Shown here in pieces: positions 1 through 7,754 of a stretch of 24,518 nucleotides of DNA. The notes under the pieces are model-generated. The model was not told the origin of the DNA and ran no database searches. It saw only the letters and a program-made list of their open reading frames with translations. Both the position numbers and the translations under genes were made by a program. The DNA lies in contig AJFK01001052.1 of assembly GCA_000467715.1 (NCBI GenBank), positions 1 through 24,518 of the forward strand. Direction: 5' to 3'. The stretch is from Hysterium pulicare CBS 123377 (taxonomy: Eukaryota > Ascomycota > Dothideomycetes > Hysteriales > Hysteriaceae). Position 1 is the stretch's first letter. Every line of letters starts with the position of its first letter.

Positions 1-285
1 TAGCCTTCTTCTTTATCTTTGTTCAGACTTCAGAGGTAGTAGATTGAATAGTATAGTAGACTAGAATAATAAGTTATTATAGCATTAAGACTTTTTATAA
101 ACCACTAAATATAAGATCCGACCAGGTCCCCTTATTTACAATAAAATATCATAGAATCTACATGAATCTTAGTGGTAAAACCAAAAGAATTAGTGTTAAT
201 TCATGTATATAAAGCACGATGATTGATCATATAGAAACCACCATGTTTCATCGTAGTGCGAAACCCGTAGGGCCCTCACCCCTTC
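1..285. other. AT-rich left flank, no gene seen
   Basis: This stretch is AT-rich and holds no convincing open frame on either strand. A TATATAAA string at 206-213 resembles the boxes of the array that follows. It has no ACGTAA-type element at the expected distance, so it is not called as a unit. Confidence 0.5.
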
Positions 286-330
286 TGCGTAACGTTCTTC
301 CAGCCTCCAATAGTGTCATCTATATAAACC
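286..330 (+). promoter_or_regulatory. Array promoter, unit 1
   Basis: TGCGTAACG at 286-294 is followed by CATCTATATAAACC at 317-330. The string CTATATAAACC is shared with units 3, 4 and 6. Confidence 0.55.
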
Positions 331-766
331 CCTAGATGCTTTGAGAATCTTACTCCAAACGCTCTCCAGCTCGAAATGCCGGCATCATAAACCGGACCAT
401 ACATCTAGTCATGAGTCTGGCAGCTTTTTGTAACCTACACAACCAAAATAGTGCTGCGATTTACTCCATGGAATGATGTTGGCTGCTCTACAAGAGTCAA
501 GCAGTGTAGAAACTCCCCATCTTGGAATATCAGCGCTCCAAAGCAAGACAAAGGCCGTGGCATAGTAAGTCTGGGGGCTAGCATATACATTAGTCCTTGA
601 TCGGTGTTCAGCTTCAACTTTTGAGCTAATGAAGATGCTCACCAAACGACAAGCGTCTCGTCATCGCTAGCACCTCGAGCCTTTGCCCAACTTCAGCTCT
701 TTCTTCTGGCCTGCTCCTCGGCTACTCCAATAAAATTCCCACCGCATATACATCAGGATGATGAGT
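286..766 (+). repeat. Array unit 1 (weakest body match)
   Basis: The promoter is clear, but the body aligns poorly with the other units. A GGATGATGAG string at 756-765 matches the end motif of other units. No convincing + strand open frame starts near the expected transcription start. The 78-codon open frame on the opposite strand at 409-645 has no supporting features. Confidence 0.4.
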
Positions 767-1036
767 ATATATCATCTTCAGCTATTAATATAACGCCCTC
801 ATACTTGCTTCTTTCATGGTAGTGAACAAGGATGTATCATAGTAACCAGGGCTTGACACCAACCCGCTCAGAACAGCAACTCTCTAGCTTCCAGGCTTTT
901 ATATTTGGGCTACTCAGTATGTGAGTAAAGTCAAGTAAAGGGATGTGGTGTAAGGGCCCATGGTATTATCTATACCTTGGAGAGCATGTCCATGGATGTA
1001 GGGCGTTAACATCACTCAATTACTTCTCCTCTTATG

Positions 1037-1079
1037 GCATAACTCATCTTGACTTTCCTCAAAATCGCCTATATAACAG
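1037..1079 (+). promoter_or_regulatory. Array promoter, unit 2 (degenerate)
   Basis: GCATAAC at 1037-1043 and CTATATAAC around 1069-1077 keep the array spacing of 33 bp, but both elements depart from the consensus. Confidence 0.35.
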
Positions 1080-1390
1080 CCAGTCTTGCGATCTCACTCC
1101 ACCTCAGCCACCTGCCACCCGACATCCAGAAAGTGTTAAAGCTATCCACTCCGGAAAACTCAAGCTTTGTGGAGTCATGTGGAACTCCCTGAGCTGGAGC
1201 GCCAAAACCTCGACCAAATGATCTGGCCATGGCGCGCGTGTCGGAACTGGACCTAATACTACATGTCGACAGGCCTCGGTAAGCATGCTGATGCTGAGGC
1301 TCTGGAACCCGAAAAGTATTGCGAAGGTCTTCGTTAGAACCATCGGAGGGCAATGACGACCATTATCATTCAAAATCATTGATCGTCTAC
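1037..1390 (+). repeat. Array unit 2 (degenerate)
   Basis: The body keeps a recognisable form of the shared block near 1178-1212, with ATGTGGAACTCC followed by GAGCTGGAGCGCCAAAACC. In the frame used by units 6 and 7 it begins V-E-L, then diverges. A region rich in ATTATCATTC near 1362-1372 is the complement of the usual end motif. No intact open frame from a plausible start was seen. Confidence 0.4.
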
Positions 1391-1491
1391 CCTGAGAGAG
1401 AGCTATCAGATCATCGATGTCTTCGTATTGCGTTTTCCGCCAGGAAGTAAAGTCAGTATGATCTCACTGATGCGCCTTATTCTCCCCTTCC

Positions 1492-1540
1492 TCACGTAAC
1501 ACTCCTAGCTTAGCCCCCTGCAGAATCACCTATATAAACC
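1492..1540 (+). promoter_or_regulatory. Array promoter, unit 3
   Basis: TCACGTAAC at 1492-1500 lies 39 bp before TATATAAACC at 1531-1540. ACGTAA and ACGTAAC sites are typical of fungal bZIP factor targets; the actual factor is not known. Confidence 0.6.
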
Positions 1541-1995
1541 TCCGAACCCTCTTGTCATCGTCTCTTTCACACCCACTGGATACAAATCAGTTAGTCTCAA
1601 TATCACCAACTAAGGGTGTAGACACACACTCGGGTGCCTGCGGCTTCCGTTCCTGGAAAATTGAAGCCAGACACCAACTACCACCGTATGAATGGTGTGA
1701 GTATCTGGACTTGTCAATCACCGCCACAACCAAGAGCAATGTTGTGGGACCCGGCTCGTTCGGGCTTCAGACGAGATGACTTCATTGGAACGGTGAAGTT
1801 TCGGAGTGTTGGGGGTAAAACTGCTTTGATCCAACAGCAACACATGAAACCGATCAATGGTGCGAGTATTGGAGTTGGACTCGTTTCCAAAATGTCAAAG
1901 GGCTTGAACCGTATGGTGGTACTAGGATGTTGCACTTGGAAATATGGGATTGGAACTGGGGAAATAATGATGATCAACAGCACTGCCATTACTAA
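1492..1995 (+). repeat. Array unit 3
   Basis: The shared block is at 1856-1894 and carries a TTGGA...TCCAA pairing. An earlier, weaker copy starts near 1690, where a T-GAATGGTGTGAGTAT string mirrors the later CAATGGTGCGAGTAT. The end motif AATAATGATGATC lies at about 1963-1975. A possible coding frame is listed separately. Confidence 0.5.
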
Positions 1996-2005
1996 AAGGC
2001 CATAA
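1688..2005 (+). CDS. Possible small orphan protein of array unit 3
   Basis: This 105-codon open frame starts at the first ATG of the frame, about 150 bp after the TATA box. I do not recognise the product. It contains two related segments, one opening N-G-V-S-I-W and one opening N-G-A-S-I-G-V-G-L-V-S-K. In the second, S-K is followed by eight residues and then V-V-L. The same S-K, eight residues, V-x-L arrangement is seen in the translations of units 6 and 7 with different leucine codons. It has no signal peptide or known domain. A short open frame by chance is quite possible, so this is tentative. Confidence 0.3.
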   Translation: MNGVSIWTCQSPPQPRAMLWDPARSGFRRDDFIGTVKFRSVGGKTALIQQQHMKPINGASIGVGLVSKMSKGLNRMVVLGCCTWKYGIGTGEIMMINSTAITKRP

Positions 2006-2208
2006 CCATCAATTATAGGAAACTCATAAAGCTGCTCCATCAATCCTCCCAGGAAGCATCTCACCACGGGCTCCAAAGCAACTTCAGCAAACCAAAGCGC
2101 CGAAGAGATGTAATAACTCTGGCCTTGTACTTAACCTCCCCAAAGAGCGCAGGAAAATGGCAGAAGAAAATATTCGTAGCTGCGAAATACTCGAGCTCAT
2201 CCTCTCTC

Positions 2209-2255
2209 TTACGTAATATAATTCTCACAGTCCCTCATACTCATCTATATAAACC
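2209..2255 (+). promoter_or_regulatory. Array promoter, unit 4
   Basis: TTACGTAAT at 2209-2217 is followed 37 bp later by TATATAAACC at 2246-2255. A long C/T-rich stretch at 2256-2296 would contain the transcription start. TTACGTAA is a full bZIP-type palindrome. Confidence 0.65.
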
Positions 2256-2605
2256 TCCATCCCCCTCCCTCAACCCCATCTCCACTTCCCCTCCTAGCTC
2301 GTAGACAGCGCTATGACCAAAAACACCAGCATTGCCGATGGTTTTTTGGCGCTCTCCATCGTCGAAGCCTCATTCTCCCAAATCTCATGTTTGCGTGCTG
2401 CCTCTTTCGAGAACGTACAGGACACAATCTGTGATATGGGAGTGCTAGAGTAGATCCGGCTCCAAACAGCGGCACAAGGAGGACATGGTGGTGTTGGGGA
2501 TGAGAGACCTTGCAATAGCGGATAATGAGGCTGGTATGTTATATGGAAGGGTGGAGATGAGCAACAATACTTATAATGATAAAGGTAATCATTACAAGAA
2601 GATTT
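2209..2605 (+). repeat. Array unit 4
   Basis: A GACCAAAAACA string near 2315 recurs in unit 8 near 4717. It is followed in both by ATGGT...TCTCC...CGAAGC, which is also seen in unit 7 near 4119. The shared block at 2432-2470 ends in GGCTCCAAACAGC. In one frame S-K, seven residues and M-V-V-L-G follow. The first ATG after the promoter (2313) opens only 46 codons, ending at TAG 2451-2453 inside the block, so the unit may be broken or non-coding. An ATAATGATAAAGG motif near 2573 marks the end. Confidence 0.5.
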
Positions 2606-2848
2606 AATTCCCAATAAAAGCACTCCTCTTACTCTCCTAAAGAACGTTCCACTGCAAACGTAATCTCAGAACGCAGAATAGAGAGCATCACAGATATTCA
2701 GACGCCTGGTCCTTCGACTTGATGGTCCCGAAGAGTGGAGCTAGATAGACGAAGAAATGTCCTTGAGCACGGAACATTGAATAGACCTCCTAGCTCGATC
2801 CTAATCTATAATTTTTACAAATAGTAGGTGACCAGCTCCGTCCCTTCT

Positions 2849-2895
2849 TTACGTAACATCTCTCTCACTCTACCTCTGAAGCATCTATATAAGCC
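2849..2895 (+). promoter_or_regulatory. Array promoter, unit 5
   Basis: TTACGTAAC at 2849-2857 lies 37 bp before TATATAAG at 2886-2893. The following C/T-rich stretch, ending CCACTTCTCCTCTACACC, is nearly repeated in units 6 and 8. Confidence 0.65.
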
Positions 2896-3265
2896 ACCTT
2901 TCCCCTCCCTCAATCTCATCCCCACTTCTCCTCTACACCATCATTTCAATGGTTCTGGAATCATAATACCAAAGCTTCTCACTTTCATGGTATCGGCAGT
3001 TCCCCGCCGTCTTTAAAGCACCAAACGCGCATGCTGCTACGCATGCGTGGCGCACCTGTTGGCTCGTGCCACAATAAAAAGCACTGGATTCACTCGAAAT
3101 GTGGGTTGTTTTAGAGCAGATCGGGCTCCAAAACCGTCCATGGTACTGTCAGCACATGGTGACTTTGTGGGTGCGGGACTCAGAAGTAGTGGATGTCCAG
3201 GCTCGATTGGAATACGAAAGGGCGATGGTGACCAGCATCCTTTCTCATGATAAAGATGATCTTGA
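2849..3265 (+). repeat. Array unit 5
   Basis: CATGGTATCGGCAGTTCCCC near 2987 and TTTAAAGCACCAAACGCG near 3012 match unit 7 (near 4118 and 4141). TTGGCTCGTGCCA at 3059-3071 matches TTGGCTCTTGCCAA of unit 7. The shared block is at 3098-3135 and has lost one base relative to unit 6. An open frame at 3099-3308 translates the block with M-V-T-L-W, then D-S-E-V, comparable to V-V-L-W, D-F-E-V in unit 8. Its start is far from the promoter, so it is not called as a gene. Confidence 0.5.
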
Positions 3266-3358
3266 CAAAAGCAATCCTTGTCGATATCAGAAGTACCCAT
3301 CTCCCTGACGATACCTTGCACGACTGCATGACATCGCCAGCTTTCTCCTTTCCCTCTC

Positions 3359-3406
3359 TTACATAATACCATCCCCTAATCTCCTCCAGACCCGTCTATA
3401 TAAACC
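3359..3406 (+). promoter_or_regulatory. Array promoter, unit 6
   Basis: TTACATAAT at 3359-3367 lies 38 bp before TATATAAACC at 3397-3406. The upstream element has one change from TTACGTAAT. Confidence 0.55.
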
Positions 3407-3444
3407 TGCTCCCCTCCTTCGATCTACCTTTCTTCTCCTCTACA

Positions 3445-3711
3445 ATGCTCCAGGGATGCGGCTGGGGCCAAAACCTTCCTGACTCCTTCTGTATGAGATT
3501 TGAGTCCCTCGTCAAATTCCAAATTCCGCTGCACAGTTCTCCGATAGTGTGGTCTTTGTCTCTCGCCAAGTTCTTGAAAATACAGCTTAATGTGGAGCTT
3601 GTTGGAGCTGGATTGACCTCCAAAATCCGTTTGGCTCCATGTTGTATGGTGGGACTTGGAATCCGGAGCTTCGCCTCATCCGTAGACTTGGCTGGGGATG
3701 AAGCAAGTTGA
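3445..3711 (+). CDS. Possible small orphan protein of array unit 6
   Basis: This is the best protein candidate of the array: 88 codons from an ATG about 48 bp after the TATA box, so the leader would be only some 15-20 nt. The start context is CTCTACAATGC. I do not recognise the protein. Residues near 51-60 read L-S-L-A-K-F-L-K. They are followed by N-V-E-L-V-G-A-G-L-T-S-K, eight residues, then V-G-L-G. The unit 7 translation aligns without gaps over this part (L-P-K, E-S-V-E-A-G-L-S-S-K, eight residues, V-V-L). There is no signal peptide or intron. Stops in other units and the absence of a shared start codon weigh against it. Confidence 0.35.
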   Translation: MLQGCGWGQNLPDSFCMRFESLVKFQIPLHSSPIVWSLSLAKFLKIQLNVELVGAGLTSKIRLAPCCMVGLGIRSFASSVDLAGDEAS

Positions 3712-3876
3712 CTTGATAATGATGAATACCTTCACTAACCAGGATCTAACTAAAGTCAAAACTGAGCTCCATTATCGCATCGGAAGTATTTCTACCCCAC
3801 CCCATCCCAAGTCCGGAAACCTCGAATCAGGCATAAACACATGACCTATAACCCTCCCCTTTCTTCATTCCCGTGA

Positions 3877-3925
3877 CTACGATAACATCTCCCCTCGGTC
3901 TCTTTCAAGACTGTCTATATAAAGC
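3877..3925 (+). promoter_or_regulatory. Array promoter, unit 7
   Basis: CTACGATAAC at 3877-3886 and TATATAAAGCC from 3916 keep the 39-bp spacing. The upstream element has an inserted or changed base relative to TACGTAAC. Confidence 0.5.
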
Positions 3926-4388
3926 CTCATCACCACCTCACCCTCTCTCACTTCTTCTCCTCCACACCCACTCGAGGATGTCAATGGATCAAACACTCAA
4001 CATATCACATCAAGAATGATGACTCTTCATGCAAAGCACCAAGACTATCCCTTAACTACAAATGCGCGGAAAACCCCTTGATGTGGAGAGTGTTCAACCC
4101 AGCAGCAAAGTACGTCATGGTTTTCGGGTTCTCTCTGCCTTGAAGCACCAAATTTTCCAGAGTCGTTTACCATGTCTGCGTCTTGGCTCTTGCCAAAATC
4201 TTTCAAAAGACTCCAAGATGCGGAGAGCGTGGAGGCTGGATTGAGTTCCAAAAACAGCCCAGTACAAGTAATATGGGTGGTGCTGGATTTCGAGACTTGG
4301 GAAGTGATTGGGAAGGCTGGGTTGGATGATGGAATAAGTAAGGAGAAAGGTGAAGTGCATGATTGAGAAGAAATGATGATCATGATAA
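3877..4388 (+). repeat. Array unit 7 (two body copies)
   Basis: The block occurs twice, at 4080-4115 and 4217-4259. The first reads D-V-E-S-V-Q-P-S-S-K and the second D-A-E-S-V-E-A-G-L-S-S-K; the indel between them is a multiple of three. An open frame from ATG 4172 to 4366 covers the second copy only. The DNA around 4169-4236 can fold into an imperfect hairpin: GCGTCTTGG pairs with CCAAGATGC, and inside it TTGGC pairs with GCCAA. The end motif ATGATGATCATGATAAG is at 4373-4389. Confidence 0.5.
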
Positions 4389-4607
4389 GCAAGGCCATTT
4401 TCATTTTTTAAAGACATCTTTCTTCCACATGCTAGGGAAGGAAGCAGCCGGAAAGACATGTGGTAGATATGCTCTTGTATTTGGTCTCGCCGGACCCCAA
4501 GAGTGGAGTCAGATCTCCTCGAAGAGATTCTCGCTCATGGAAGATAGACGACGTTTTATAGCTCCACAGTTACGCTCAAGCATGGGCATCTGATTCCTTT
4601 TCTCTTC

Positions 4608-4655
4608 TTACGTAACCACATCTCTCCCTCCTCACCCAGAAATCCTCTATAAACC
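4608..4655 (+). promoter_or_regulatory. Array promoter, unit 8
   Basis: TTACGTAAC at 4608-4616 is followed 38 bp later by TCTATAAACC at 4646-4655. The TATA box is shortened (CTATAAA), but the downstream C/T-rich leader is well kept. Confidence 0.6.
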
Positions 4656-5306
4656 TTCCTCCCCTCCATCAACTCCCGCCCACTTCTCCTCCACACCACC
4701 TCAAGGGAACCGAGAGACCAAAAACAACGACCAGGTTCTTTTTTCATGGTCCTGCGGGTCTCTCCACCTCGAAGCATCAGAAAGCGTAAGACCTCTCTAC
4801 CCATAGTGTGGCACTCCTCTTGCCAAAGGTTGATGTTAAAAAGGGTCATGTGGAGAGTCCGGGGCCGGGACCCAGCTTCGAAATCGATGGATCGCTTCAC
4901 CATTATGTGGTGCTGTGGACTTCGGACTTCGAAGTACCAAAACTCCGAACAAATGAAACCGATGGTGCGCGCGCTGGCTGTCGTCAAAGCAAGAACATCC
5001 TGAAAATGTGGAGATCTTTGGAGTAGAGTAAGCTCCTAAATGCTTGAAACGGAACGAATTAATGGGTGCGTTGTGGCTTTGGGACTTCGACGTACCAAAA
5101 CTACTTACTCTCGCGAATTTATGGGGCCTGCGTTGCCTTCTTTCAACGGCTCTAGGATTTACGTTTGATGTGGAGAGAGCTCTGGTTCGGATCGATCGAG
5201 CCAAAAGACCACAACGGGACTTCATGTGATGTTTTAGGGTTTTGGTGTTGGGGTTTGGAAGCATTAATAACGGAGTTGGAGCGGTGCTAGTGCTGGTGAT
5301 GATGAA
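4608..5306 (+). repeat. Array unit 8 (three body copies)
   Basis: This is the longest unit. The shared block is present three times, at 4847-4890, 5004-5040 and 5167-5209. A 21-bp segment at 4924-4944 recurs at 5082-5102 with one mismatch, 158 bp apart. Two open frames cover parts of it (4746-5003 from an ATG, and 5044-5229 from a non-ATG start), and neither covers all copies. Both frames over the 21-bp repeat read D-F-[E/D]-V-P-K-L. The unit ends with GGTGATGATGAAGATAG at 5295-5311. Confidence 0.5.
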
Positions 5307-5312
5307 GATAGA

Positions 5313-5650
5313 CATCATTATCACCCTCATCACCGCCTCTCCATAATGCTCTTCACTACTACTACCACCAATAGCGACTCACTACTCCTATAGCAACTCT
5401 TTTTTCACCATAACATAACCCCACTCCTCAGCCGCCGCCCCGACAGCACCAGATCCATAGAACGAAGTGGGATGACGTGGTTATGGATCTTATATCCAAA
5501 GCTCTCAGCAAAAGAGCACTTCGAGTGCTTACCTCTAAGCATATGGACAACGCCCATGGCCGATGCTGAAGGTGAAGAGAAAGAAAATTCCTCGGGGCAG
5601 AGCGAGATTTATATAGATGCTGGAGCGAGGCGGTCAAGACGTACACGTGA
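5313..5650 (-). repeat. Inverted array unit 9
   Basis: Read on the minus strand, this begins with the promoter at 5650-5608 and runs toward the rest of the array. The body holds ATGGATCTGGTGCTGTCGGG (complement of about 5437-5456), distantly like the ATG-G-x-x-CTG-GTG strings of other units. It ends in GGTGATGAGGGTGATAATG, complement of about 5316-5334. An open frame of 72 codons at 5428-5646 would start upstream of the TATA box and so is not a good gene candidate. Confidence 0.45.
5608..5650 (-). promoter_or_regulatory. Array promoter, unit 9 (minus strand)
   Basis: On the minus strand TCACGTGTAC (5650-5641) precedes CATCTATATAAATC (about 5620-5606) by 35 bp. The string CATCTATATAAA is identical to that of units 1 and 4. 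Confidence 0.5.
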
Positions 5651-5858
5651 TGTCCTATGATTCGTCCGTGGATCTCTCATTAGTAAGAATGTCACAAATT
5701 AGAAAAAATATGAAACATGAAGTTTGACAGAGGAAATCTGGCATTGAAGTAATATAAACGATGAAATACTCCTTTTTACATTCTACCATAGGTACCTACA
5801 ATATCTACCCTCACCCCTCACCCCTCACCCCATCCCCATCTACTCCCCTATCCCCCAT
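5651..5858. other. Spacer with short tandem CCCTCAC repeats
   Basis: This stretch lies between the inverted array unit and the stop codon of isocitrate lyase, and it should contain the 3' untranslated region and poly(A) site of that gene. It holds about three tandem copies of CCCTCAC at 5808-5831 and no gene. Confidence 0.6.
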
Positions 5859-7754
5859 CTACTTAAACTGATCCTCGGTAACCCCCTTCCCCATAGCCGC
5901 CGTCGAGCTCACCCCTCCACTAACCATCTTCAGCAACCCATCCACATAATTCGCCCCGCTCCACTTCTGATGCGTAAGCACATCGACCTTATTCTCGGCC
6001 TCCGGTTCCTGGATAATCTCCCCGTAGGCCCGCATCCCCTGTTTGGCGTACGCCTTGGAGAAGGTGTCGGCCATGAGCGCCGTTTGGTGCAGGCCGGCCA
6101 GCGTGATGAATTGCCAGCAGTAGCCGAGGGAGGCGAGCCGCTTGATGTAGGTTTCTTGCTCCGAGCGCGGCATCGCGGTTTTCCAGTTGAAGGAGGGGGA
6201 GAGGTTGTAGGAGAGTCTGGGGGGAATGTTAGTATACCCACTCTCTTTGAATATCGGATGATAGAGGGAGAAGGAAGTTTGGGATGGGTGGAAGACTCAC
6301 TTTTGCTCGGGCCAAACGGCATGTACTCCCTCAGCGAACTCCTTCGCCTGCGCATAATCTGGCAGTTTACTCTCCATCCAGATCATATCCGCGTAGGGTG
6401 CGTATGCGATCGCGCGGTTAACAGCACACTGGCATCCACCCTGGTATCTATAGTACCCCTCCCGCGTCCTCGCAGCGTCCCAGTTAAAATGTACATCGAC
6501 GCCTGTCAGACCTTTAGCAATTGCCCTAGCCTCCGCATTACTCTTTCCCTTGGATTGCGTCAAAAATTCGGAGATTAATGTCTCTTTGTTCACGTGCACA
6601 CCGGCGTTGATGGTGTCGATGACGGCTTCGTGGAAGAGTTTTAGACCGGCTTCGCGTGTCCAGGCGTCTTCGATGGCTTGGAGTTCGGGGCCGGATTTGC
6701 CGGCATTTTCGGCGGCTATCATGAGGTCGGCGAGGGGTTGGAGAGCTGGGTTTGTGGCGCCTAGTATGTAGTGATGGTCTCGGTGATCGATGGTAGAGGT
6801 GATGAGAGTGGCGGCTTCGGAGTCAGTGCGAGCAACAGCTAGGAGGTCGGTGCCTGTATATAACAGTCAGTAAACCGCTGTAGGGCATAGGGCTGTCAAC
6901 CGTCCACAGGCTGGTAGCTAACTCCTCACTTACCCATGATATCAGCTTGTGCCCTGATCGCCACCAATCGATTGATATGCTCGCTAATAGGCACGAGAAC
7001 TTTTCCAGCCATGTGTCCGCATTTCTTTGTACCAGGAGCCTGATCCTCGATATGAATTCCCGCAGCTCCCTTCTCAATGAACAATTTCGTGAGCTTCATA
7101 ATAGCGGTCAAACCACCATGTCCGGTATCCGCATCCGCAACAATGGGGCGAAGGAAGTCGGTATTGGCGACATTGGCTCGTTGGGCTTTTGGGGTAGAGA
7201 GGCGTTCTTCGCGTTGCTTTCGGTCGTGGAAGAGTTGTGCCATGAATAGATGTTGGACTTTGTTTGGTACGGTAGTCTATAATCATGAGCGTCAATGTTT
7301 GCAATCAAGGAGGTACAGAAGACATACCATAGGATAATCCGCGAGATCTGGTCCTGGCTCATCTGTAGATGAAGCTGTTGACGAGCATTGCCAGCCAGAA
7401 ACATATACAGTATCCAAGTATTTAGCCATCTGGGTGACCATGACAGGATCAAGACAGCCATAGGTAAAACTTGCTTCTCCATTCTATATTTTCCATCAGC
7501 AAAATTACCCCAAAACACTCAATACCGCTGAATAGACCTACCTTGAATCTCCCCTCGACGATATCCCAAAGTTTCTTCGACATTTCATTGCCAGGGTAGG
7601 TAATCTTCAAATTACCCCTCTTCGACACAATCTGCTCTGCCGTAAAGGGTCTTCGCGTATATCGCCATCTTGAGTCACTCCACCACTTCTTTACAGCTTC
7701 GACGTCTTCTTGGTATCTCTGCTCCTCGGCGTCAAGATATGCAGATGAAGCCAT
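5859..7754 (-). CDS. icl1: Isocitrate lyase
   Basis: Isocitrate lyase splits isocitrate into glyoxylate and succinate, the first step of the glyoxylate cycle used for growth on acetate and fatty acids. Five exons join in frame: 7754-7542, 7483-7328, 7276-6934, 6853-6301 and 6216-5859. They give 540 residues, the usual length for the fungal enzyme. The introns are 58, 51, 80 and 84 nt with GT-AG ends. The catalytic signature K-K-C-G-H is at about residues 207-211, with C209 as the active-site cysteine. D-A-D-T-G-H-G-G at about 171-178 is a substrate and metal region. The N-terminus ([11 protein letters not shown]) and the W-S-G-A-N-Y region near the end are typical of fungal sequences. The protein ends D-Q-F-K, which is not a canonical SKL-type peroxisomal signal. 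It is single and not linked to other glyoxylate genes here. Confidence 0.97.

Larger units (their letters stand above)
3359..3726 (+). repeat. Array unit 6 (most compact)
   Basis: The promoter, a C/T-rich leader, one copy of the shared block at 3589-3629 and the end motif GATAATGATGAA at 3715-3726 fit within 370 bp. The block has a six-base TTGGAG...CTCCAA pairing at 3602-3623. The preceding segment from 3541 (GATAGTGTGG, then CTCGCCAAG) aligns with unit 8 from 4801. Confidence 0.5.
286..5650. repeat. Array of nine diverged promoter-led units
   Basis: Nine units follow one another, eight on + and the last on -. By eye each has an ACGTAA-like element, a TATATAAA-type box 33-39 bp downstream, usually a C/T-rich stretch, a body of 200-600 bp and often an ATGATGA-like motif at the end. 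TATA positions are 321, 1070, 1531, 2246, 2886, 3397, 3916 and 4646 on +, and 5615 (reading leftward) on -. The bodies align only in blocks. The best block is at 1856-1894, 2432-2470, 3098-3135, 3589-3629, 4080-4115, 4217-4259, 4847-4890, 5004-5040 and 5167-5209. The promoters are better preserved than the bodies. No terminal inverted repeats, transposase or reverse transcriptase were seen. I do not recognise the family. Small orphan proteins and structured RNAs both remain possible. Confidence 0.75.

Noticed and set aside
1714-4404. Minus-strand open frames within the array (for example 1714-2076, 2294-2623, 4045-4404)
   Set aside because: The promoters in units 1-8 point to + strand transcription. 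These frames share only short motifs that mirror the plus-strand block, and several end within it.
757-5306. ATGATGA motifs as C boxes of C/D snoRNAs
   Set aside because: The motif lies at the end of the units rather than the start. No consistently placed CTGA D box with terminal pairing was found across units.
286-5650. Array as a transposon family or satellite
   Set aside because: No terminal inverted repeats, target-site duplications, transposase or reverse transcriptase were seen. Spacing is too variable and divergence too high for a satellite.
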